Below are positions 1-5,187 of a stretch of 7,237 bases of DNA, piece after piece. The DNA is from an uncultured Pseudorhodobacter sp. (GTDB lineage Bacteria > Pseudomonadota > Alphaproteobacteria > Rhodobacterales > Rhodobacteraceae). The stretch covers positions 1 to 7,237 of the forward strand of contig CALEMZ010000053.1 in NCBI GenBank assembly GCA_937910975.1, given 5' to 3'. Below the pieces are notes generated by a model. It was given only the letters and a program-made list of their open reading frames with translations, ran no database searches and was not told where the DNA came from. Every line of letters begins with the position of its first letter. Positions within the stretch are counted from its first letter, which is position 1. The translations under genes and the position numbers were made by a program.

Positions 1-74
1 GAAAATGGCCGCGTAAGTTCTACGAATGCACCCCGTTAAAAATGGGGGGATTACCGAGTCACCCAGGGAATCCT

Positions 75-218
75 CTACAATTTGTGCAACAGAGCCAATT
101 CAACCCGCGCGGCCCTCACCGCGCGCGCCAATTCCACCGCTGCATCCCGGTAGATTTCTTCCGTCGCCGCCAACAAATCTGTCAGCGGCACGTCCCCAAA
201 AAGGAAATTCATTGTCAT
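75..218 (-). CDS. Small hypothetical protein, 47 aa
   Basis: I do not recognise this protein. It begins MTMNFLFGDVPLTD and ends with a stretch rich in Ala, Leu, Val, Arg and Glu (from about residue 19, ATEEIYRDAAVELARAV, to ELALLHKL), which should form one amphipathic helix. Codons are mostly G- or C-ending, with GCG, GTG, TTG, CTG and CGG frequent, as in the real genes of the window. This is the main reason to believe in it. The start is uncertain: ATG at 218, ATG at 212 (45 aa) and GTG at 254 are possible, and none has a good Shine-Dalgarno sequence at normal spacing. It lies just beyond an intrinsic terminator, so it would need read-through or an unseen promoter. It could be a small regulator or the first gene of a locus continuing to the left. 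No function is proposed. Confidence 0.45.
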   Translation of the reverse strand: MTMNFLFGDVPLTDLLAATEEIYRDAAVELARAVRAARVELALLHKL

Positions 219-257
219 TGTTTGCTGCGCCCGCCTCTCATGCCTGATCCGCACGAG

Positions 258-298
258 AAAAATGAAAAAGCGGCACCGGGGTTTCCCCCGAGCCGCTT
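258..298 (-). terminator. Strong rho-independent terminator, minus strand
   Basis: A 7-bp stem (268-274 with 292-298) is topped by a further GC stem (278-281 with 285-288) and a 3-nt loop. On the minus strand it is followed by TTTTT, CA, TTTTT. It would end transcripts from fabF-mltG about 120 nt after the mltG stop, or the short transcript from the candidate promoter at 324-352. Confidence 0.8.
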
Positions 299-323
299 GC
301 CCACTTCTTCTAGCATGTCACAA

Positions 324-352
324 GTCCTACCGCGGATCGCGCGGCAAGTCAA
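324..352 (-). promoter_or_regulatory. Candidate sigma-70-type promoter between mltG and its terminator
   Basis: On the minus strand TTGACT (347-352) and TAGGAC (324-329) are separated by exactly 17 bp. The -35 matches five of six consensus bases, and an AT-rich stretch (AAAAATA) lies just upstream. The -10 is weaker. A start near 317 would give a transcript of only about 60 nt before the terminator at 258-298. Confidence 0.4.
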
Positions 353-376
353 TATTTTTCACAATGAAACCAGATG

Positions 377-409
377 CTTAACAGGTCTATGCCTTAACCC
401 CCTGTTAAG
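377..409. repeat. 9-bp perfect inverted repeat after mltG
   Basis: CTTAACAGG (377-385) and CCTGTTAAG (401-409) are perfect reverse complements around a 15-nt spacer, starting 8 nt beyond the mltG stop. There is no T-tract after it on the minus strand, so it is a poor terminator on its own. It contains the TTAA elements of the CtrA-like site, so the symmetry may be a protein-binding feature or an RNA 3'-end hairpin. Confidence 0.6.
394..408. promoter_or_regulatory. CtrA-like full site, TTAA-N7-TTAA
   Basis: The plus strand reads TTAACCCCCTGTTAA: two TTAA half-sites separated by exactly seven bases, the spacing CtrA uses in alphaproteobacteria. A third TTAA lies at 378-381. The site begins 9 bp past the mltG stop and about 40 bp upstream of the candidate minus-strand promoter at 324-352. 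The motif match is direct; CtrA binding is inferred. Confidence 0.4.
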
Positions 410-416
410 AACTCTC

Positions 417-1595
417 TCAATTTCCCTGCACACCCGTCTCGCCATCCTTGCCTTGCTGCGCCTCAATCGCGCGCCATTTGACAACATTGGCATTATGCTC
501 GTCCAGGGTCACGGCAAAGGCATGGCCCCCTGTGCCATCAGCAACGAAAAAGATAAAAGGCGTGTCGTCGGGGTTCAGTGTGGCCTCAATGCTCAACCGC
601 CCGGGATTGGCAATCGGCGTTGGCGGCAAACCATTGATAACATATGTGTTATATGGCGTTTCGCGGCGCAGTTCTGACCGGCGCAAACCGCGGCCCAAAA
701 TGCCCTTCCCGTTGGTGACACCATAAATCACCGTCGGGTCCGTCTGCAATTTCATGCCTTGCCGCATGCGGTTCACAAAGACGCTGGCCACCTGCTTGCG
801 CTCCTCCGCAACCCCGGTTTCCTTTTCGACGATAGAGGCCATAATCAGCGCTTCTTCCGCACTCGCATATGGCAAGTCCGGTGCCCGTTCAGCCCAAAGT
901 TCCGCCAAAACCTTCGCCTGCCTGTCCTGCATCGCTTTTACCAACGCCGCCCGATCATCACCGCGCACTACCTCATAGCTGTCCGGCGCAAGACTACCCT
1001 CGGCGGGGATCTCGTCAATCGTGCCCTCAAGAAACTCGGTCCGGCGCAGCATTTCCACCACCTGCCATGAGGTTACACCTTCCGCCAAGGTCACGCGGTA
1101 GCGCAAATCCTTGTCATCCACCGCATCCAAATATTGCTGCGGGGCCGCATCGAGTGACGGATCAAATGACACCACTTGAACATAGCGGTTCGTGGCCGGG
1201 TCCAGTTCCCGCAAAATCACATCCGCCGATGCGATTCCAATTCGGAAATTGACATCACGGCCGCAGGTCGATTGCCCCCCTGCTGTGATAATCTCCAACA
1301 CCTCCACCATTGAGGCCCCGGCAGGCACCAGATAGCTCCCGAATTTCAGCCCACGCCCCTGACCGGAATAATCTGCCCCAATGCGGAATATCCGTGCATC
1401 TGAAATGATGCCCTGGCTTTCCAGCGTCCGGCTCACCGATGACAGCGACGCCCCCCGATCCACCTTGACGCAGGCCGCTTCTGCCATGGGGCCGGGCTCC
1501 GAATATTCCTTACGTCCCCAAGCAAGAAGCCCCGCGGCCATGATCAGAAGAAAAATAAACAAGGTCAATGTGTTAGACGCAATCGCTCGCCACAT
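417..1595 (-). CDS. mltG: Endolytic peptidoglycan transglycosylase MltG (YceG family)
   Basis: MltG is an inner-membrane lytic transglycosylase that cleaves nascent glycan strands inside the chain and limits strand length. The 392-residue product is of normal family length. A short cytoplasmic start and one membrane segment (about residues 9-26, LTLFIFLLIMAAGLLAW) anchor it with the catalytic part in the periplasm. A LysM-like region follows (about 40-110). The YceG catalytic domain holds ASIVEKET at 253-260, where Glu257 corresponds to the catalytic Glu218 of E. coli MltG, then LQTDPTVIYG (283-292) and NTYVINGLPPTPIANPG (316-332). The ATG overlaps the fabF stop by one base (TAATG), implying translational coupling. 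Older annotations call this family aminodeoxychorismate lyase; that pabC-type name is wrong for it. Confidence 0.95.
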   Translation of the reverse strand: MWRAIASNTLTLFIFLLIMAAGLLAWGRKEYSEPGPMAEAACVKVDRGASLSSVSRTLESQGIISDARIFRIGADYSGQGRGLKFGSYLVPAGASMVEVLEIITAGGQSTCGRDVNFRIGIASADVILRELDPATNRYVQVVSFDPSLDAAPQQYLDAVDDKDLRYRVTLAEGVTSWQVVEMLRRTEFLEGTIDEIPAEGSLAPDSYEVVRGDDRAALVKAMQDRQAKVLAELWAERAPDLPYASAEEALIMASIVEKETGVAEERKQVASVFVNRMRQGMKLQTDPTVIYGVTNGKGILGRGLRRSELRRETPYNTYVINGLPPTPIANPGRLSIEATLNPDDTPFIFFVADGTGGHAFAVTLDEHNANVVKWRAIEAQQGKDGETGVQGN

Positions 1596-2857
1596 TATGC
1601 GCGCACCTTCCCCATGATCAGGCTGGCGTTGGTGCCACCAAAGCCAAAGGAGTTCGATAGAACCACGTCAATCTTGCGTTTGCGCGCGACATTGGGGGCC
1701 AGGTCCAGCTTTGACTGCACTGCCGGATTATCGAGGTTGATCGTCGGCGGCGCGATCTGGTCTCGGATCGCCAGAATGCAGAAAATCGCCTCAACCGCGC
1801 CCGCAGCACCCAGCAAATGCCCAATCGCGGATTTGGTGGAAGACATGGTGGCCCCCGCCGCCGCATCCCCCATCAAACGTTCCACCGCGCCCAACTCAAT
1901 TGTATCGGCCATGGTCGAGGTGCCATGCGCGTTAATGTAATCAATATCGGCTGACGTCAGACCGGCACGCTTGAGCGCCATCGCCATGCTGCGATAACCA
2001 CCATCGCCATCTTCCGAAGGGGCGGTGATGTGATAGGCATCACCCGATAGGCCATAACCCAATATTTCGGCGTAAATCTTGGCGCCACGCGCCTTGGCAT
2101 GCTCATATTCCTCCAGCACCACCACACCCGCGCCCTCGCCCATCACAAAGCCATCGCGATCCGCATCATAGGGGCGCGAAGCCTTGGTTGGGTCGTCGGC
2201 GCGCTTGGTGGAGAGCGCCTTGCAAGCGTTGAACCCGGCGATCCCGATTTCGGAAATCGGGCTTTCTGCCCCGCCAGCCACCATCACATCCGCATCGTCA
2301 AACGCAATCATCCGCGCTGCATCGCCGATAGCGTGGGCACCGGTGGAACAGGCCGTTACCACCGCATGGTTTGGCCCCTTGAAGCCAAAGCGAATCGAAA
2401 CCTGCCCCGAGATCAGATTGATCAACGAGCCGGGGATGAAGAACGGGCTAACCCGCTTGGCCCCACGCTCTTTGATCAGCACAGCCGTCTCTGCAATCGT
2501 AGAGAGCCCGCCGATGCCAGAGCCTATCATAACCCCGGTGCGGTGGCGGTCTTCCTCGGTTGCAGGCTCCCAGCCCGCATCCTTCACGGCCTGAACGGCG
2601 GCGGTCATTCCATAAAGGATGAAATCATCCACCTTGCGGCGGTCCTTCGGCTCCATCCAGTCGTCAGGATTGTACGTGCCGTCCGTACCATCGCCCAGCG
2701 GAATTTCGCAAGCATATTGGGTCAGGACGCCCGAAGAGTCGAAGCGCGTGATCGGCCCTGCCCCGGATTGCCCTGCGATCAGACGCGACCAGGTTTCTTC
2801 AACCCCGCAAGCCAATGGCGTAACCATCCCCAAACCCGTGACAACCACTCGACGCAT
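1595..2857 (-). CDS. fabF: Beta-ketoacyl-ACP synthase II (FabF)
   Basis: FabF is the cytoplasmic condensing enzyme that extends acyl-ACP by two carbons from malonyl-ACP with loss of CO2. The 420-residue product has the complete thiolase-fold active site: Cys170 in VTACSTGAH, His311 in INAHGTSTMADT, Lys342 in SSTKS and His347 in IGHLLGAAGAVE, corresponding to C163, H303, K335 and H340 of E. coli FabF. The glycine-rich SNSFGFGGTNAS loop is at 401-412. I chose the ATG at 2857 because the protein then starts with the family-typical MRRVVVTGLGMVTPL and has an SD-like GAAGGA 7-8 nt upstream. An upstream ATG at 2992 would add 45 unrelated residues. It starts the fabF-mltG unit, with a candidate promoter at 2914-2942 and a leader hairpin at 2877-2896. 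Confidence 0.97.
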   Translation of the reverse strand: MRRVVVTGLGMVTPLACGVEETWSRLIAGQSGAGPITRFDSSGVLTQYACEIPLGDGTDGTYNPDDWMEPKDRRKVDDFILYGMTAAVQAVKDAGWEPATEEDRHRTGVMIGSGIGGLSTIAETAVLIKERGAKRVSPFFIPGSLINLISGQVSIRFGFKGPNHAVVTACSTGAHAIGDAARMIAFDDADVMVAGGAESPISEIGIAGFNACKALSTKRADDPTKASRPYDADRDGFVMGEGAGVVVLEEYEHAKARGAKIYAEILGYGLSGDAYHITAPSEDGDGGYRSMAMALKRAGLTSADIDYINAHGTSTMADTIELGAVERLMGDAAAGATMSSTKSAIGHLLGAAGAVEAIFCILAIRDQIAPPTINLDNPAVQSKLDLAPNVARKRKIDVVLSNSFGFGGTNASLIMGKVRA

Positions 2858-2876
2858 GGCAAATTCCTTCTCTTCT

Positions 2877-2896
2877 CCCTGCGGCCTATCGCAGGG
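2877..2896 (-). promoter_or_regulatory. Hairpin in the fabF 5' leader
   Basis: CCCTGCG (2877-2883) and CGCAGGG (2890-2896) form a perfect 7-bp GC-rich stem with a 6-nt loop, ending about 8 nt before the fabF Shine-Dalgarno sequence. If the promoter at 2914-2942 is used, the hairpin lies about 10 nt from the RNA 5' end. It may stabilise the message or affect ribosome access. There is no T-tract, so it is not a terminator. Confidence 0.5.
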
Positions 2897-2913
2897 TTCC
2901 ACCTTTGCCAAAC

Positions 2914-2942
2914 GTGATACACGCGCAACGTCACCTGCGCAA
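2914..2942 (-). promoter_or_regulatory. Candidate fabF-mltG promoter
   Basis: On the minus strand TTGCGC (2937-2942) and TATCAC (2914-2919) are 17 bp apart, giving a leader of about 50 nt before fabF. It lies between the acpP terminator and fabF, where a promoter is needed if the terminator is efficient. The -10 is only a moderate match. Confidence 0.4.
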
Positions 2943-3035
2943 CAATGCCGCCACGTACCCAGCCGCCAGACCCTGCAACCGGCTGTTGCCATAGTTTGAT
3001 TGCCGCGCGGCCTTCATCACGGCCTTCACAAACGC

Positions 3036-3063
3036 AAAAAGGCATCCGATCCGGATGCCCTTT
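3036..3063 (-). terminator. Rho-independent terminator of acpP
   Basis: GGCATCCG (3041-3048) and CGGATGCC (3052-3059) form a perfect 8-bp stem with a 3-nt loop, followed on the minus strand by TTTTT and flanked by A residues that extend the stem. It lies about 30 nt after the acpP stop and separates acpP from fabF. Confidence 0.92.
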
Positions 3064-3090
3064 CGAAAACTCTCAGTCGCTTGCAGCCAA

Positions 3091-3324
3091 TCAGGCTGCA
3101 GAAGAGATGAACTTTACCGCGTCGCCAAAAGTCTGAATAGTTTCGGCAGCGTCATCTGGGATCTCAATCCCAAACTCTTCTTCGAAAGCCATAACCAGCT
3201 CTACGGTATCAAGGCTGTCCGCGCCCAGATCGTCAATAAACGAGGCATTTTCAATTACCTTGTCCTCTTCGACGCCCAGATGCTCGACGACGATCTTCTT
3301 CACGCGGTCAGCGATGTCGCTCAT
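3091..3324 (-). CDS. acpP: Acyl carrier protein
   Basis: AcpP is the small acidic cytoplasmic protein that carries growing acyl chains on a 4'-phosphopantetheine arm between the FAS II enzymes. The 77-residue product has the usual length, strong excess of Asp and Glu, and the carrier motif DDLGADSLDTVELVM at 31-45. Ser37 in DSL is the phosphopantetheine attachment site. The start MSDIADRVKKIVVEHLGV is typical. An SD-like GAGGA lies about 7 nt upstream of the ATG. It appears to be transcribed alone, between its own promoter region (3451-3525) and the terminator at 3036-3063. This suits a product needed in far larger amounts than the other enzymes of the pathway. Confidence 0.98.
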   Translation of the reverse strand: MSDIADRVKKIVVEHLGVEEDKVIENASFIDDLGADSLDTVELVMAFEEEFGIEIPDDAAETIQTFGDAVKFISSAA

Positions 3325-3333
3325 GTTAATTCC

Positions 3334-3393
3334 TCATGCAGCTACGGGAGTAGTTCCCGATCTTATTGTCTCGTGCTCATTTGAGCGGCTCAT
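3334..3393 (-). CDS. Possible 19-codon upstream ORF in the acpP leader
   Basis: An ATG at 3393 opens a 19-residue frame (MSRSNEHETIRSGTTPVAA) whose TGA stop (3334-3336) lies inside the acpP Shine-Dalgarno sequence (TGAGGA). A ribosome ending here would sit on the acpP start region. It has no convincing ribosome binding site, and a small hairpin (3345-3359) lies within it. It may be chance. Confidence 0.15.
   Translation of the reverse strand: MSRSNEHETIRSGTTPVAA
3345..3359 (-). promoter_or_regulatory. Small hairpin in the acpP leader
   Basis: CGGGA (3345-3349) and TCCCG (3355-3359) pair perfectly around a 5-nt loop about 20 nt upstream of the acpP start codon, just before the Shine-Dalgarno sequence. 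A role in message stability or translation is possible but unproven. Confidence 0.35.
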
Positions 3394-3450
3394 CCCGGAA
3401 ACGCCCAGGAAACCGAAATGTGCTTAGACACCCCGGCCTTATCAGCGCCG

Positions 3451-3478
3451 CCTATAGCACAGTCTTTGGCGATGGCAA
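3451..3478 (-). promoter_or_regulatory. acpP: Candidate acpP promoter
   Basis: On the minus strand TTGCCA (3473-3478) and TATAGG (3451-3456) are 16 bp apart. Transcription from about 3444 gives a leader of roughly 120 nt. An 8-bp palindrome, TCACGTGA (3485-3492), lies 6 bp upstream of the -35 and could be a regulator site. A weaker second promoter candidate, TTGATT-N18-TACATC, lies at 3496-3525. Confidence 0.5.
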
Positions 3479-3559
3479 ACGCTTTCACGTGATCGGATGT
3501 AGGGCCATACGCCACCGCAAATCAAGACCCAAGCGCAAAATCGCCTAAAATGCGCACAT

Positions 3560-4054
3560 CTATTGGGTCCGCGTTATGCAATCCCTGCCAATAGCCACCC
3601 AGCAACTACGTTTGACAATAACATGCGCCACATCGGGGGCTGGCAATTTGGGTAGATAAATCTTCACCACCGACAACGATTATTGCACAAAAGTCAGCTC
3701 CAACAGCCCCGTAGTGATGCCAGAGGCCTTGCCAAATCTTGTATAGCACCCAGCCGCAGCACCATTCGCAGTCTTCACCCACGCGCTCAGTTTCGGCATC
3801 ATCCCAGTACAGCCAACGGCTCAGCGCCCCAACAATACCAGCTCTTTCATGTACTCAGCCTTGCAAAACTCCGGCACGTGTAGTGCCTGCCCCTTGCCCG
3901 TCTCACGTGTGCCGGGGGTAAGCGCCACGATAAATCCACGCTGAAATCCGTCAACTGGCCAATGACAGGTTTCGGCCAGAATCACCCCTACGCCTGAAAA
4001 TCGATAATAGAGCGAACCGATAGCCCCGTTTGCCCCCGAAATACTGCGGGCCAT
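3560..4054 (-). pseudogene. Possible decayed reading frame in the fabG-acpP gap
   Basis: One minus-strand frame runs from an ATG at 4054 to a TAG at 3560 and is broken only by a TGA at 3821-3823 and a TAA at 3680-3682. This gives pieces of 77, 40 and 36 residues counted from start codons (MARSISGANGAIGSLYYRF..., MMPKLSAWVKTANGAAAG..., VVKIYLPKLPAPDVAHVIV...). A second frame, 3951-4157, is open for 69 codons upstream and includes SRDEGNESQLRAIGQELKPN, so a frameshift could join them. I recognise no family. None of the pieces has a good ribosome binding site, and codon use is more AT-ending than in the fab genes. It may be a relic gene, or simply non-coding DNA with few stops by chance. Confidence 0.2.
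3871..3915. repeat. Inverted repeat carrying two CACGTG motifs
   Basis: CCGGCAC (3871-3877) pairs with GTGCCGG (3909-3915), and GTG (3878-3880) with CAC (3904-3906), leaving a 2-nt bulge. Each arm contains the palindrome CACGTG (3875-3880 and 3904-3909). A competing shorter hairpin, GGCAC with GTGCC (3873-3887), is also possible. Function unknown. Confidence 0.45.
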
Positions 4055-4203
4055 TTGGCTTCAACTCTTGTCCAATAGCGCGCAACTGGGATTCATTGCC
4101 CTCATCGCGGGACCAAAGAAAGGCTACTGCCAGACAGTTCGCCCTGGGTAAGCCCCGCTATTCCGTTTTCGCCTATTTTGGCACGGCTTATCCCTGAGCA
4201 AAC

Positions 4204-4231
4204 GGTGAGGGACCATAATTGGCACCTCACC
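4204..4231. repeat. 28-bp operator-like dyad downstream of fabG
   Basis: GGTGAGG (4204-4210) and CCTCACC (4225-4231) are perfect reverse complements. Inside them CCA (4213-4215) and TGG (4220-4222) also pair around TAAT. The near-complete symmetry suits a dimeric regulator site or a stable RNA hairpin about 50 nt after the fabG stop. No T-tract follows. Confidence 0.55.
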
Positions 4232-4267
4232 ACTTCCGAACAAGCGAGCAAAATGAAACGGCCTACC

Positions 4268-4281
4268 CGCCCAAAGGGGCG
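4268..4281 (-). terminator. Weak terminator-like hairpin after fabG
   Basis: CGCCC (4268-4272) pairs with GGGCG (4277-4281) around a 4-nt loop immediately after the fabG TGA. On the minus strand the nearest T-rich stretch (GTTTCATTTTG) is about 9 nt further on, so termination would be weak at best. Confidence 0.3.
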
Positions 4282-4282
4282 C

Positions 4283-5020
4283 TCAAAGCATCGCCATGCC
4301 ACCATTTACATGCAGCGTGGCCCCGGTAACATAGCCCGCCTCAGGGCTTGCCAGATAAAGACAGGCCGCCGCAATCTCGCTGGACTCGCCCATGCGCCCG
4401 GCAGGCACCTGAGCCAAAACCTTGGCCTTCTGCTCATCTGTCAACTTGTCGGTCATCGCCGTGGTAATGAACCCCGGCGCGACACAGTTCACCGTGATCC
4501 CCCGGCTTGCCACCTCATAGGCAAGGCTCTTCGACATGCCCACCATCCCCGCCTTGGAGGCCGCATAATTGGCCTGCCCCGGATTGCCCGTCGCCCCCAC
4601 CACGCTGGAGATATTCACGATCCGCCCCCAACGCGCCTTCATCATACCACGCAAAACACCCCGGCACAGCCGGAAGGTCGATGTCAAGTTGACCTCCAGC
4701 ACCGAGGACCATTCCTCATCCGACATGCGCATAAACAGATTGTCCCGCGTGATACCGGCATTGTTGATCAACACATCAACCGAACCCATCGTCGCTACCG
4801 CCGCCTTTGGCAAAGCCTCCACGCTTGCAGCATCCGAAAGGTTGCAGGTCAGCACATGCGCCCGGCTTCCCAATTCCGCCGCCAAGGCCTCCAACGGTGC
4901 CTCGCGCGTGCCCGAAAGCATCACAACCGCCCCCGCACCGTGCAAAACCCGCGCAATATCGCCCCCGATCCCGCCCGAAGCCCCCGTGATCAATGCATTC
5001 TTACCCGTCAAATCAAACAT
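4283..5020 (-). CDS. fabG: 3-oxoacyl-ACP reductase FabG
   Basis: FabG is the cytoplasmic NADPH-dependent reductase that turns 3-ketoacyl-ACP into 3-hydroxyacyl-ACP in each elongation cycle. The 245-residue product is a standard short-chain dehydrogenase. It has the nucleotide-binding TGASGGIG at 12-19, NNAG at 86-89, and the catalytic set Asn111, Ser139 (NISSVVG), Tyr152 and Lys156 (YAASK). C-terminal family motifs NCVAPGFITTAMT (178-190) and GYVTGATLHVNGGMAML (229-245) are intact. The ATG at 5020 gives the usual MFDLTGKNALITGASGG start, and GAGG lies about 7-11 nt upstream. It follows fabD by 167 bp on the same strand and may be co-transcribed with it, although hairpins in that gap could reduce read-through. 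Confidence 0.97.
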   Translation of the reverse strand: MFDLTGKNALITGASGGIGGDIARVLHGAGAVVMLSGTREAPLEALAAELGSRAHVLTCNLSDAASVEALPKAAVATMGSVDVLINNAGITRDNLFMRMSDEEWSSVLEVNLTSTFRLCRGVLRGMMKARWGRIVNISSVVGATGNPGQANYAASKAGMVGMSKSLAYEVASRGITVNCVAPGFITTAMTDKLTDEQKAKVLAQVPAGRMGESSEIAAACLYLASPEAGYVTGATLHVNGGMAML

Positions 5021-5126
5021 AACCCACCCTCATCCCGAATTTCCACTTGCCCTGTCATATCAGCCAGCCTGCGACGCGAGAAGCCAAGATGCCCGCACAG
5101 GCCACCCGCCTTCATCTTTGCAAAAC

Positions 5127-5162
5127 CCTCTGCAGAGGATTTGGGGGGCGACACACGCCCCC
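5127..5162 (-). promoter_or_regulatory. Tandem hairpins in the fabD-fabG gap
   Basis: GGGGGCG (5144-5150) with CGCCCCC (5156-5162) makes a 7-bp stem with a 5-nt loop, about 25 nt after the fabD stop. Next to it is the 12-bp perfect palindrome CCTCTGCAGAGG (5127-5138). On the minus strand the second stem is extended by AAAT pairing with GTTT and is followed by little more than a T, so it could act as a partial terminator or attenuator between fabD and fabG. Confidence 0.45.
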
Positions 5163-5187
5163 AGCCTTTGCCACCGGGCCAAACCTT

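Larger units (their letters stand above)
3526..4267. other. Low-GC intergenic region between fabG and acpP
   Basis: This is the bulk of an unusual 958-bp gap inside the fab block. Two sampled 60-bp lines, from 3661 and 3961, are about 48-50% GC; a line from fabD (from 5221) is about 67%. It contains no intact gene that I can support, only the broken frames described separately. It holds inverted repeats at 4204-4231 and 3871-3915 and, just to its right, a weak hairpin after fabG. I see no transposase fragment, terminal repeats or tRNA. Foreign insertion or gene decay are both possible. Confidence 0.6.

Noticed and set aside
31..47. CCCC/GGGG hairpin near the left end as a terminator
   Set aside because: The stem is only 4 bp with a 9-nt loop and lacks a T-tract on either side at the right distance.
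42..677. 211-codon plus-strand ORF
   Set aside because: It covers the mltG 3' end in antisense and runs through a strong minus-strand terminator. No domain is recognisable.
417..1595. Aminodeoxychorismate lyase (pabC) for the mltG gene
   Set aside because: The protein has a membrane anchor and the ASIVEKET catalytic motif of MltG/YceG. The lyase name is a historic misannotation of this family.
2099..2917. 272-codon plus-strand ORF
   Set aside because: It is antisense to fabF, whose full active site is intact on the minus strand. The composition is typical of a shadow frame.
2858..2992. 45-residue N-terminal extension of fabF from ATG 2992
   Set aside because: The extra residues match nothing in the family, and the ATG at 2857 has a proper Shine-Dalgarno and a typical FabF start. 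The extension would also cover the likely promoter and leader hairpin.
3821..4054. 77-codon minus-strand ORF as an intact gene
   Set aside because: It has no good ribosome binding site, weaker codon bias than neighbours and no recognised family. It is kept only as part of a possible relic.
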